From positions 1 to 64,000 of the forward strand of contig CALSPX010000007.1 in NCBI GenBank assembly GCA_943788345.1: a stretch of DNA of 64,000 nucleotides, read 5' to 3'. The notes beneath the pieces were generated by a model. The model made no database searches. It was not told where the DNA came from and saw only the letters and a program-made list of their open reading frames with translations. The stretch comes from Ascidiaceihabitans sp023955215. GTDB lineage: Bacteria; Pseudomonadota; Alphaproteobacteria; Rhodobacterales; Rhodobacteraceae. The position numbers and the translations under genes are program-made. Positions within the stretch are counted from its first letter, which is position 1; each line of letters begins with the position of its first letter. Below are positions 52,204-60,335 of this stretch, piece by piece.

Positions 52204-53397
52204 ATGACCGATTTCAGCAAAACCCGCGCAATGTTCCACATTCCCGAAGGAATGACATACCTCAATGGCAACTCGTTGGGACCAATGCCGCGCGGCTGTG
52301 AGGCTTCAATCGTGAACTTCTTAAATGACGAATGGAAGACGGAGTTGATCAAAGGGTGGAACACCAAGGGCTGGTTCACACAGACCAACACCATCGGCGA
52401 CCGCGTGGGCAAATTGATTGGCGCGCCAGAGGGGACAACCGTTTTGGGCGACACATTGTCGATCAAAGTGTTTCAGGCGGTTGCCGCGGGTCTTGCGCTG
52501 GTTCCGGATCGTCGTGTGATCCTGTCCGACAACGGAAACTTCCCCACCGACCTGTATATGGTCGAAGGGCTGATGAAGCTAAAGAATGATGGCTACGACT
52601 TGCGGACGCCTGATCCATTGGACGTTATGGCGCAGATCGATGAAACAGTCGCCGTGGTCATGCTAACCGAGGTGGATTACCGCACCGGTTGCAAACACGA
52701 CATGGCACAGATCATCGCCAAGGCACATTCTGTTGGCGCGATCGTTGTTTGGGATTTGGCACACTCAGCGGGCGCCGTGCCTGTCGATGTTATTGCTGCA
52801 GATGCTGATTTTGCGATTGGTTGTACTTATAAGTTCCTCAACGGTGGTCCCGGTGCCCCCGCATTCATCTATGTCGCTGAACGCCTTCACAACGATGTTG
52901 AGCCAGCCCTAGCAGGATGGCACGGCCACGCCGCCCCATTCGCATTTGATCTGTCGTACCGCCCAGCAGAAAACATCGAACGATTGCGTATTGGCACACC
53001 CTCCATTGCAGCCTTCAGCCTGCTTTCCGCAGCCCTAGACGTGTGGGACCACGCAGACATGAATGATGTGCGCGCACGCTCAATCGAATTGTCAGAGCTG
53101 TTCATCGCAGAAGTCGAAAAGCGTTGCGCAGGCGTGACCCTTGCCAGCCCACGCAATGCGGATCAGCGCGGCAGCCACGTGTCATTTGAATTCGAACATG
53201 GGTTTGCATGCATGCAGGCATTGATCGCAGAAAAGGTAATCGGAGACTTCCGCGCGCCCAACATCATGCGCTTTGGCATTGCGCCACTGTTCAATGACGA
53301 AAACGATATCCTACGCGCTGTTTCAAAACTTGAAGACATTTTGAACAACGAAACGTGGAAAGAAGAGCGTTTTCAGCAGCGTGGTTTGGTCACCTAA
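52204..53397 (+). CDS. kynU: Kynureninase
   Basis: 397 residues from ATG 52204, behind AAAGGA; the frame upstream to 52111 is not family-like. PLP fold-type I: MTYLNGNSLGPMPRG at the N-terminus, NFPTDLYMVEGL, VVWDLAHSAGAVPVDV and the Lys in IGCTYKFLNGGPGAPAF that binds PLP. It cleaves kynurenine to anthranilate and alanine. No tryptophan dioxygenase or formamidase is present here. It shares a strand and probably a transcript with the MttB-like gene and converges with the BKACE gene. Confidence 0.93.
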   Translation: MTDFSKTRAMFHIPEGMTYLNGNSLGPMPRGCEASIVNFLNDEWKTELIKGWNTKGWFTQTNTIGDRVGKLIGAPEGTTVLGDTLSIKVFQAVAAGLALVPDRRVILSDNGNFPTDLYMVEGLMKLKNDGYDLRTPDPLDVMAQIDETVAVVMLTEVDYRTGCKHDMAQIIAKAHSVGAIVVWDLAHSAGAVPVDVIAADADFAIGCTYKFLNGGPGAPAFIYVAERLHNDVEPALAGWHGHAAPFAFDLSYRPAENIERLRIGTPSIAAFSLLSAALDVWDHADMNDVRARSIELSELFIAEVEKRCAGVTLASPRNADQRGSHVSFEFEHGFACMQALIAEKVIGDFRAPNIMRFGIAPLFNDENDILRAVSKLEDILNNETWKEERFQQRGLVT

Positions 53398-53408
53398 GCG
53401 ACCCAAAA

Positions 53409-54242
53409 CTAAAGGCCTAGCAGCGCGCGTGCTTCAAGTGGTGTTGCCACAGGACGTTCATAGCGAGCGCACACGTCTGCAGCACGCGCGATCAATGCCG
53501 CATTCGACGGCGCAAGCGTTTCGCGATTGAGGCGCACGTTGTCTTCCAAGCCAGCGCGCGTATGCCCACCTGCCGCAATTGCCCACTCATTCACAACGAT
53601 CTGGTTTGGCCCGATCCCTGCAGCGCACCAAGGTGCATTAGGCGCGCGGTCTGCCATCATTTTCACGTAAAAATCAAAGACCGTTTTATCCGCAGGCATC
53701 GCGTTTTTCACACCCATCACGAATTGAACGTACAAACGGTTATGGATCAAACCTGCCTGTTCCATCTCAATCGCTTTTAAGATGTGGCTCAGATCAAACG
53801 CTTCGATCTCGGGCATAACTTCATACTTCACCATTTCAGACGCCAACCACGCCACCAGCAGAGGTGGGTTTTCATAAACCCGTGATGGGAAGTTGTTTGA
53901 GCCAACAGACAAGGATGCCATGTCCGGGCGCAAAGACAACATGCCGCCACGCTCTTGCCCTGCACCGGAACGGCCACCTGTCGAGAACTGAATGATGACG
54001 TCAGGACAATGTTTCTTTAACCCCTCCTGCAGCTCTGCAAATTTGTCAGGGTCGCTGCTGGGCGTTTCGTCAGCATTACGCACGTGGGCGTGGATAATGC
54101 TGGCCCCTGCTTCAACAGCGGCATGACTGCTTTCTACTTGTTCAGAAATGCTGATTGGGACAGCAGGGTTAGCTGCCTTCGTTGGCACCGATCCTGTGAT
54201 TGCACAGCATAGGATGCAGGGTTTTCCAGCAACTTCAGACAT
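53409..54242 (-). CDS. 3-keto-5-aminohexanoate cleavage enzyme family protein (BKACE)
   Basis: 277 residues from ATG 54242, overlapping the pcaG stop by 8 bp; the longer frame to 54266 lies inside pcaG. BKACE barrel features: CAITGSVPTKAANPAVPIS, GASIIHAHVRN (metal-binding HAH), FSTGG, MLSLRPDMASLSVGSNNFP and VNEWAIAAGGHTRAGLEDN. The family joins a beta-keto acid with acetyl-CoA, making acetoacetate and a new CoA ester, with zinc. Coupled to pcaGH, its likely substrate is beta-ketoadipate (inference), not the lysine intermediate of the name. Confidence 0.85.
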   Translation of the reverse strand: MSEVAGKPCILCCAITGSVPTKAANPAVPISISEQVESSHAAVEAGASIIHAHVRNADETPSSDPDKFAELQEGLKKHCPDVIIQFSTGGRSGAGQERGGMLSLRPDMASLSVGSNNFPSRVYENPPLLVAWLASEMVKYEVMPEIEAFDLSHILKAIEMEQAGLIHNRLYVQFVMGVKNAMPADKTVFDFYVKMMADRAPNAPWCAAGIGPNQIVVNEWAIAAGGHTRAGLEDNVRLNRETLAPSNAALIARAADVCARYERPVATPLEARALLGL

Positions 54243-54798
54243 CAAAGAACACCGTTTCGTTTTCACCTTGAAGGTGGATATCCAACTGATATCCGTTTGA
54301 ACCCTTTTGCGCGATCAACGTCGTGCGACGTGTCGGCTCAATCATAGACAATATTGGATCATCGTCAGCCACGTTGTCCGAGAAATAAGCCCGCGTGTGC
54401 AGCCCTACATTGATCCCACGCGCAACAATCCACAATGCAAGATGCGGCGACTGCAAAGTGCCATTTTGATCAATGACGGCACCGGGCATGACGGTCTCGA
54501 TCACAAACTCACCTGTTTCAGCATGAGATGGCGCGCGGCCAAACCCTCTGCCGTTTGTGTGGAACGTGCCCGCGCCGTCAGGTTGCCAAATCTCAACCAA
54601 ACCATCCAGAACGGGATCACCCATCCCATCGATAATGCGACCTCGAACAGTGATAGGGTCGCCCATCAAATCGGCTCGCAAACTTGTGCCCAGTTGGCTT
54701 TGATAGCCGCGTTCAAGTCCAGCAAACTCAGGAACGCAACCGATGTGAACATATGGGCCCGAAGTTTGGGACGCGCTTTCTGGTAGCTTCGCCATCAT
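54235..54798 (-). CDS. pcaG: Protocatechuate 3,4-dioxygenase alpha subunit
   Basis: 187 residues; two adjacent ATGs (54798 and 54795) overlap the pcaH stop. The intradiol dioxygenase fold is seen in GYQSQLGTSLRADLMGDPITVRGRIIDGMGDPVLDGLVEIWQPDGAGTFHTNGRGFGRA and the end LIAQKGSNGYQLDIHLQGENETVFFDV. The alpha subunit lacks iron ligands and shapes the active site with beta. It is coupled to pcaH and BKACE. Slightly short but within range. Confidence 0.92.
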   Translation of the reverse strand: MMAKLPESASQTSGPYVHIGCVPEFAGLERGYQSQLGTSLRADLMGDPITVRGRIIDGMGDPVLDGLVEIWQPDGAGTFHTNGRGFGRAPSHAETGEFVIETVMPGAVIDQNGTLQSPHLALWIVARGINVGLHTRAYFSDNVADDDPILSMIEPTRRTTLIAQKGSNGYQLDIHLQGENETVFFDV

Positions 54799-55523
54799 GT
54801 GCCCTCCAACTGGTTTTCAAACAAAGTCGCACCGCGTCCACGCAACACGATATCAAAGCGGAAGGCCCGAATATCCATCGGCACCGTGGCCTCCATATCC
54901 AACCGCGCCGTCAAACGATCAATCGCCGCAGCATCAGGGATCGATTGGGCAATCGGGCAAAGCGCAATGTGGGGATCGCCCTCAAAATACATTTGTGTGA
55001 TCAAGCGTTGGGAAAAAGCCATGCCAAAAACAGAAAAGTGGATATGCGCGGGCCGCCAATCGTTGCCGCCATTGGGCCAAGGATATGCGCCAGGCTGAAC
55101 CGTGCGGAATGAGTAGCTGCCATCTTCACCGGTAATCACACGACCACAACCACCAAAGTTAGGATCAAGTGGCGCAAGGTAGGCATCCTTCTTGTGGCGA
55201 TAACGTCCACCTGCATTCGCTTGCCACACCTCGATCAGGGCGTTCGGCACAGGCCGACCATCGCCATCACGTAAAACACCGTGCACCATAATGCGTGGGC
55301 CAATTGCTGACCCGCCATCAACCGCGTGGTTGATCAAAAGATCATGATCGTTTGGCCCCAAAACATCATGCCCGAATGTTGGTCCCGTCGCCTCAGTCAT
55401 CGTTGTCGCGAAACCAATCGGTTTATGGATTGGACCACGGCTTAGGCTGGAGCGGTAATCAGGCGCAATGCGCGGTGGATGCAGCGAGAAATCGCGTGGA
55501 GCTATATCTGTAAGTTTACTCAT
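54795..55523 (-). CDS. pcaH: Protocatechuate 3,4-dioxygenase beta subunit
   Basis: 242 residues. Iron ligands are visible: Tyr in GRYRHKKDAY, Tyr in PGAYPWPNGGNDWRPAHIHFS and the two His of the same stretch (HIH). Intradiol ring cleavage of protocatechuate yields beta-carboxymuconate. The start overlaps the rhodanese stop (ATGA). The usual pcaC, pcaD and pcaB are not in the window, so the rest of the pathway must be elsewhere or the substrate differs. Confidence 0.94.
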   Translation of the reverse strand: MSKLTDIAPRDFSLHPPRIAPDYRSSLSRGPIHKPIGFATTMTEATGPTFGHDVLGPNDHDLLINHAVDGGSAIGPRIMVHGVLRDGDGRPVPNALIEVWQANAGGRYRHKKDAYLAPLDPNFGGCGRVITGEDGSYSFRTVQPGAYPWPNGGNDWRPAHIHFSVFGMAFSQRLITQMYFEGDPHIALCPIAQSIPDAAAIDRLTARLDMEATVPMDIRAFRFDIVLRGRGATLFENQLEGT

Positions 55524-55930
55524 TTCGCAGTTCCTGCTTTGGGCGTTGGTATCTCAACTGGACCGCCCTGTTCTGCCCAAGTTGAAAAACCTTCTTTCAA
55601 ATGCGCCGCTTCAAATCCCATGTCTTGAAGGGTGGCTGTTGTAACCGCAGAGCGCCAGCCAGATGCACAATGAAAGACAAAGGTTTTATCTTCACCAAAG
55701 ATCGGTTTGAAATAGGGGCTATCGGGATCCACCCAAAACTCGATCATGCCGCGCGGGGCGTGAAAGCTGCCTGGAATGTGGCCACGTTGGCGCTCACGAA
55801 TGTCACGAATATCCACGACGATCACTGACGGGTCATCCAACATTGCAATTAAGTCTGGTGTCTCAATTTCTTTGATACGTGCGCGCGCAGAAGCAACCAT
55901 ATCAGCCGATGAAATTTTCAATTTAGGCAT
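55520..55930 (-). CDS. Single-domain rhodanese-like protein
   Basis: 136 residues with a rhodanese fold: PSVIVVDIRDIRERQRGHIPGSFHAPRG and the active-site loop FVFHCASGWRSAVTTATLQDMGF (Cys-Ala-Ser-Gly-Trp-Arg). It is a possible sulfurtransferase or phosphatase-like regulator. First gene of the rhodanese-pcaH-pcaG-BKACE operon by overlap. Its role with aromatic catabolism is not known to me; repair or sulfur supply for an Fe protein is one guess. Confidence 0.85.
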   Translation of the reverse strand: MPKLKISSADMVASARARIKEIETPDLIAMLDDPSVIVVDIRDIRERQRGHIPGSFHAPRGMIEFWVDPDSPYFKPIFGEDKTFVFHCASGWRSAVTTATLQDMGFEAAHLKEGFSTWAEQGGPVEIPTPKAGTAK

Positions 55931-55994
55931 TCATTGGTCTTTCAAAGAGAGTATTGTCTAAACGATGGCATGGTGCCAACCAAACGGCAAGTTT

Positions 55995-57437
55995 CTAACT
56001 CGCGGCTTGCAGTATTCCCTCAACATCCAGAAATGTCTCAACGTGATCGGCCAAGTCATCCAGCGCCTGCTCAACACTTGAACTGTAACTGCCCGACGCA
56101 GTCACACCCAAACTATTTAGAAATGCACCGCGCCACGCATCATTGCTGAACATCCCATGCAGGTAACTGCCCATGACGCGCCCGTCACTCGATTGTGCAC
56201 CCTCGGGTTGACCGTCAACATGCGCAAAAGGACGCGCGTTATCAGGTCCCTCAGTTCGCCCGATGTGGATCTCATATCCCTCAAACGGCAACTCTGTATC
56301 AACGTGCATAGCATGCACAGAAGTTAAACGTTTATCGCCCGTCATCTGCGTGACAACATCCAACAGACCAAGGCCAGCGCTGTCCCCTGCAGTCCCCTCT
56401 ATCCCGTCAGGGTCACTGATCACTTGGCCCAGCATTTGGTAACCGCCACAAATGCCCAACACATGACCGCCGCGCCGATGGTGCGCGGCCAAATCCACAT
56501 CCCAGCCTTGCGCGCGCAGGTAGGCAAGATCGCCACGGGTTGATTTACTGCCCGGTACGATAACCAGATCAGCGTCACCAGGAAGGACTTCGCCAGCCTT
56601 CAACATCACAAGCGATATATTTGGCTCTTGGGCCAATGGGTCCATATCATCAAAGTTCGCAATCCGAGACAGGGTCAAACAAACCACTTTGAATGTGCCG
56701 TCCTGCGGACCTGATGAAATATCAAGCGCATCTTCGGCAGGTAGACGCCAAGCATCCTTGAACCACGGCACAACTCCAAAACCACGCCAACCCGTGTGAT
56801 CGCTAATCATTTCGTATCCGTCATCAAACAGGCTGGGGTCACCGCGAAACTTGTTGATCATGAAACCAACGACACGGCCATTGTCATCCGAATCCATGAC
56901 CGCTTGTGTGCCGACAACTTGGGCGATCACACCCCCCCGATCAATATCTCCACACAAGATCACAGGTACATTCGCCGCTTCAGCAAAACCCATATTGGCA
57001 ATATCACCTACCCTTAGGTTGATTTCGGCCGGACTGCCCGCGCCTTCGACAATGACCAGATCATATTGGGATTTCAGGCGCTTAAAACTCTCTAAAACCG
57101 AGACCATAAGTGTTGGTTTCAACTTCGCATATTCACGCGCTTTGACAGTCGCAATGCGCCGACCCTGAACGACAACTTGGGAGCCAACCTCGGACTCTGG
57201 CTTTAATAAAACGGGATTCATATCTGTGTGTGGCAAAACCCCACAAGCCAAAGCCTGCAAGGCCTGTGCGCGTCCAATTTCGCCTCCATCCATAGTCACA
57301 GCGGCGTTGTTCGACATGTTCTGCGGCTTGAACGGCGCAACAGCTAAACCACGTCTTTTAGCAGCACGACACAGGCCTGCTACAAGCATCGATTTCCCAA
57401 CATTTGAGCCAGTACCTTGGATCATTATTGACTTCAT
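55995..57437 (-). CDS. cobQ: Cobyric acid synthase
   Basis: 480 residues: SIMIQGTGSNVGKSMLVAGLCRAAKRRGLAVAPFKPQNMSNNAAV (P-loop-like ATP site), a central SKSTRGDLAYL linker and a class I glutamine amidotransferase domain with LGICGGYQMLG, the Cys nucleophile, and the late His in GSYLHGMF. It amidates four side chains of adenosylcobyrinate a,c-diamide. No riboswitch is seen directly upstream, but two direct repeats stand at 57468-57499. Confidence 0.96.
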   Translation of the reverse strand: MKSIMIQGTGSNVGKSMLVAGLCRAAKRRGLAVAPFKPQNMSNNAAVTMDGGEIGRAQALQALACGVLPHTDMNPVLLKPESEVGSQVVVQGRRIATVKAREYAKLKPTLMVSVLESFKRLKSQYDLVIVEGAGSPAEINLRVGDIANMGFAEAANVPVILCGDIDRGGVIAQVVGTQAVMDSDDNGRVVGFMINKFRGDPSLFDDGYEMISDHTGWRGFGVVPWFKDAWRLPAEDALDISSGPQDGTFKVVCLTLSRIANFDDMDPLAQEPNISLVMLKAGEVLPGDADLVIVPGSKSTRGDLAYLRAQGWDVDLAAHHRRGGHVLGICGGYQMLGQVISDPDGIEGTAGDSAGLGLLDVVTQMTGDKRLTSVHAMHVDTELPFEGYEIHIGRTEGPDNARPFAHVDGQPEGAQSSDGRVMGSYLHGMFSNDAWRGAFLNSLGVTASGSYSSSVEQALDDLADHVETFLDVEGILQAAS

Positions 57438-57467
57438 TTTATTCCCGTTCGTTAGTCATTGGGTCAG

Positions 57468-57499
57468 CGCTTACCCTTGTATCAGGTTAACGCTTACCC
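57468..57499 (-). repeat. Direct repeat upstream of cobQ
   Basis: CGCTTACCC occurs at 57468-57476 and 57491-57499 (GGGTAAGCG on the - strand), 23 bp apart, about two DNA turns, and some 30-60 bp before the cobQ start. Each also pairs partly with a GGGT/GGTT on its left. It may be a regulator-binding pair. Confidence 0.45.
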
Positions 57500-57540
57500 A
57501 TTTCAACCTGTTTTAGAAAAACGGTTTTTAAGGTAAAAAA

Positions 57541-57554
57541 ATACATTAATGTAT
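57541..57554. promoter_or_regulatory. 14-bp perfect palindrome in the AT-rich gap
   Basis: ATACATTAATGTAT is a perfect palindrome, flanked by an outer inverted repeat AAGGTAA (57530-57536)/TTACCTT (57576-57582). It lies 60 bp before the small membrane protein gene and about 100 bp before cobQ on the other strand. Operator candidate. Confidence 0.5.
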
Positions 57555-57612
57555 ATGTAAACAAACAAAAATATGTTACCTTATTTCTTGATTACTTAAG
57601 TAGGAGTGGAGA

Positions 57613-57822
57613 ATGAACATTAACATACCCAACATTTTCACCAAAGTCGTCACTGCAGCTTTGCTAGGATCAGCGGCCATTGTCGCCGCATCCTTTTTCA
57701 TCACTGCACTTTCCTCTGTCAGCGCCATATATGGTTACGATCACCACTTCCAAGATCCGACTTGCCTGGTCATCGCTGGCGGCATTGCTGTCGTTACCTC
57801 TCTCGTAGCTTCCTTCGCCTGA
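57613..57822 (+). CDS. Small two-helix membrane protein, unknown
   Basis: 69 residues with a good TAGGAGTGGAG ribosome site. Two hydrophobic helices (about 11-36 and 49-68) flank a short polar turn YGYDHHFQDPTC with two His and a Cys. I do not recognise it. It has its own palindrome-bearing upstream region and lies between cobQ (divergent) and cobO (convergent). A role in cobalt or cobalamin handling is only suggested by position; His and Cys in the loop could bind metal. Small size makes it easy to miss in other genomes. Confidence 0.6.
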   Translation: MNINIPNIFTKVVTAALLGSAAIVAASFFITALSSVSAIYGYDHHFQDPTCLVIAGGIAVVTSLVASFA

Positions 57823-57952
57823 AGCCCGAACTGACAGCACTCAACAACATCGAATAATTGGCTAATTTGGTATAATTTACAATGCCGAGGATGCGATGCC
57901 AGCAAGATTGAAATGCGGACATCGCTTGCTGCAATCATTGCTAGTTTATGCT

Positions 57953-58561
57953 TTAAAACTCAACGCCCTTTTGTGCCTTGATCCCATCACGGAAAGGATG
58001 CTTCACGTTGCCCATTTCCGTGACCATATCCGCGGCTTCGATCAACTCTTCTTTCGCGTTTCGTCCCGTCAAAACAACGTGGGTCATGAATGGTTTTTCG
58101 GTCTGCAAGAACTCGACGACTTCATCAATGTCCAAATAGTCATTGCGCAACGCGATATTGATCTCGTCCAGCAGCACGAAATCAATCTTTGGGTCCAGAA
58201 TCACTTCCTTGGCCTTTTCCCATCCCGCACGCGCCGCTGCGATGTCACGTTCGCGGTCTTGGGTTTCCCATGTGAAACCCTCACCAGAGACAATAAATTT
58301 GCACTCATCCGCAAAGCGTTCCGTTAGAAATGTACGCTCACCAGTTGCCCAGTTTCCCTTGATAAACTGCACAACGGCACAGGGCATTTCATGCGCGATG
58401 CAACGCATTATCATACCAAAACCACTGGATGATTTGCCTTTGCCTGGCCCAGTGTGAACAACGATCAGACCTTTCTCTTCGGTCTTGGTCTCCATCATGC
58501 GATCACGGGCCGCTTTGATCTTTTTCATTTTCTCGGTGTGGCGTGTGTTTTCGTCGGTCAT
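57953..58561 (-). CDS. cobO: Cob(I)yrinic acid a,c-diamide adenosyltransferase
   Basis: 202 residues of the CobA/CobO/BtuR type: GLIVVHTGPGKGKSSSGFGMIMR (P-loop), VQFIKGNWATGE, and VLLDEINIALRNDYLD (Walker B-like), ending KGVEF. It adds the 5'-deoxyadenosyl group to cobalt from ATP. Its start lies about 20 bp from a TTGACA that faces the opposite way for the riboswitch operon. A helical N-terminal segment precedes the P-loop. Normal length. Confidence 0.95.
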   Translation of the reverse strand: MTDENTRHTEKMKKIKAARDRMMETKTEEKGLIVVHTGPGKGKSSSGFGMIMRCIAHEMPCAVVQFIKGNWATGERTFLTERFADECKFIVSGEGFTWETQDRERDIAAARAGWEKAKEVILDPKIDFVLLDEINIALRNDYLDIDEVVEFLQTEKPFMTHVVLTGRNAKEELIEAADMVTEMGNVKHPFRDGIKAQKGVEF

Positions 58562-58579
58562 GTGTGGCTCCGCAAATGC

Positions 58580-58608
58580 TTGACAATATGGGGGGACGGG
58601 CGCAAACC
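58580..58608 (+). promoter_or_regulatory. Promoter candidate of the riboswitch operon
   Basis: Perfect -35 TTGACA (58580-58585), 17-base spacer, poor -10 CAAACC (58603-58608). It fits a start just before the riboswitch but the -10 is weak. Confidence 0.35.
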
Positions 58609-58613
58609 AATCC

Positions 58614-58800
58614 TTGCTGGTGCCTGTGTTAAATCAGGTGAAAAGGGAATGCGATACGGGAAATGTTTTCCCCGAAACGCAGCCGCCCCCGCGACCGTGA
58701 CCGGAGAGGTTGCCCAACACCACTGATCGCAAGATCGGGAAGGTCGGGCAGACCGCGAGAGAAATCTCAGATCCGCAAGCCGGGAGACCTGCCAGCATCG
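58614..58800 (+). ncRNA. Cobalamin (B12) riboswitch
   Basis: The 58562-58899 gap holds a B12 riboswitch: a GGTGAAAAGGGAAT entry, GCCGCCCCCGCGACCGTGA, the CACCACTG and TCGGGAAGGTCGGGCAGA arms, and the B12 box GCCGGGAGACCTGCC (58779-58793). After it come GC-rich hairpins (CCGGACGGGGTGTTCCGG, and GCATG/CATGC) that could end transcription or hide the ribosome site of the DUF1636 gene. High adenosylcobalamin should switch off DUF1636-cobW-cobN-cobG. Confidence 0.95.
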
Positions 58801-58899
58801 ACGTTATGTGAACCGGACGGGGTGTTCCGGGCATGCGGGTCCCCATGCGCGGGGTTTCGGATGGCCCTACTCTTTCCCTCTAAATTTGAGGCCAAAAGA

Positions 58900-59298
58900 A
58901 TGACTGATACAAGTATTTTAGAACCCGTTGAATTGCTGGTCTGTACGACTTGCAAGATGGGCCAAGCTATTGAAGACGACGCTCTGCGCCCTGGCAATCT
59001 GCTACACAAAGCCATGTTGGAACAAGATTTGCCGGAACACGTGACAGTACGTGCCGTTGAATGTTTCACAAACTGCCAAGGCGGCTGCAACATCATGATG
59101 CGCGGCGGAAATCGCTATGCTTATGTTTATGGTAACCTAGACCCAGAAACGCAGGTCGAAATCATCACAGATGGCGTTACCCGCTACTACAATGCCGCTG
59201 ACGGGTTTGTGCCTTGGCGCGAACGCCCTGAACACTTCCGCAAGAACTGCGTTGCCCGAATCCCACCACTTAATTTGCCACAGGATGCTGCCAAATGA
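58900..59298 (+). CDS. DUF1636 family Fe-S-like protein
   Basis: 132 residues from ATG 58900; the frame upstream runs through the riboswitch and is not used. Five Cys: 15, 18 (CTTC), 55, 59, 63 (CFTNCQGGC), a thioredoxin-like [2Fe-2S] ferredoxin arrangement. The family is known from cobalamin loci next to cobW, but I know no proven function. First gene after the riboswitch, overlapping cobW (ATGA), so it is expected to serve cobalt handling or electron supply for the cobalt chelatase pathway (inference). Confidence 0.8.
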   Translation: MTDTSILEPVELLVCTTCKMGQAIEDDALRPGNLLHKAMLEQDLPEHVTVRAVECFTNCQGGCNIMMRGGNRYAYVYGNLDPETQVEIITDGVTRYYNAADGFVPWRERPEHFRKNCVARIPPLNLPQDAAK

Positions 59299-60329
59299 GC
59301 GATCTAGCCAAACTTCCCGTCACCGTAATCACTGGTTTCTTGGGTGCGGGTAAAACCACCCTCATCCGTCACCTTATTCAAAACCCACAGGGCAAACGGT
59401 TGGCAGTGGTCGTCAACGAATTTGGCGATGTCGGTGTCGACGGTGAAATCCTGAAATCCTGCGCGATCCCTGATTGCCCAGCCGAAAACATCATGGAGCT
59501 GTCCAACGGTTGCATCTGCTGCACCGTGGCTGACGATTTCATCCCGACGATTGAAGCGTTGATGGCGCTAGAGCCACGCCCCGATCACATCCTGATTGAG
59601 ACATCAGGCTTGGCCCTGCCAAAGCCATTGTTGAAAGCCTTCGATTGGCCTGACATCCGCTCGAAAATCACCGTCGACGGTGTGATCGCCTTGGCCGATG
59701 CCGAAGCTGTGGCTGATGGCCGTTTCGCCCCCAACGTCGCGGCAGTAGACGCCCAGCGCGAGGCAGACGATTCACTGGATCACGAGACCCCATTGTCCGA
59801 AGTGTTCGAGGATCAAATCAGCTGCGCTGACATCATTCTGTTGACCAAGACTGATCTTGCTGGTGCCGATGGCATCGCAAAAGCCCGCGCTGTAATCGAA
59901 GCTGAATCGCCGCGTCCAATTCCAATCGTTGAAATCTCTGAAGGCGTTGTTGATCCCCGCGTGATCCTTGGTCTAGCGGCAGCCGCCGAAGACGACATGG
60001 ACGCACGACCATCACACCACGATGGGCATGATGATCACGAACACGATGATTTTGAATCTATCGTGGTCGACATCCCTGAAATCGCAGATCCTGCAGACTT
60101 GGTCGCACGCATTGAAGCCATGGCCAAGGATCAGAACATCCTACGCGTCAAAGGATATGCCGCGGTCAAAGGCAAACCAATGCGCCTTTTGGTGCAAGCC
60201 GTTGGTGCCCGCGTGCGTCAGCAATACGACCAACCATGGGGCACAACAGAGCGCCGCGGTCGTCTGGTTGTAATTGCTGAACATGACCACGTGAACCCTG
60301 ACGCAATCCGCGCAGCGCTTGTCGACTAA
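59295..60329 (+). CDS. cobW: CobW GTPase, cobalt chaperone
   Basis: 344 residues. Walker A GFLGAGKTTL, the CxCC metal motif in LSNGCICCTV, G4 LLTKTD, and a His/Asp-rich loop HHDGHDDHEHDD (about residues 238-250) that suits metal binding. COG0523 GTPases of this type deliver cobalt to the CobNST chelatase. Coupled to DUF1636 by overlap and 6 bp before cobN. Confidence 0.94.
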   Translation: MSDLAKLPVTVITGFLGAGKTTLIRHLIQNPQGKRLAVVVNEFGDVGVDGEILKSCAIPDCPAENIMELSNGCICCTVADDFIPTIEALMALEPRPDHILIETSGLALPKPLLKAFDWPDIRSKITVDGVIALADAEAVADGRFAPNVAAVDAQREADDSLDHETPLSEVFEDQISCADIILLTKTDLAGADGIAKARAVIEAESPRPIPIVEISEGVVDPRVILGLAAAAEDDMDARPSHHDGHDDHEHDDFESIVVDIPEIADPADLVARIEAMAKDQNILRVKGYAAVKGKPMRLLVQAVGARVRQQYDQPWGTTERRGRLVVIAEHDHVNPDAIRAALVD

Positions 60330-60335
60330 GCTGAC

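Noticed and set aside
58663..58899. N-terminal extension of the DUF1636 protein
   Set aside because: The extension is the riboswitch and its expression platform read as codons; ATG 58900 starts the conserved domain.
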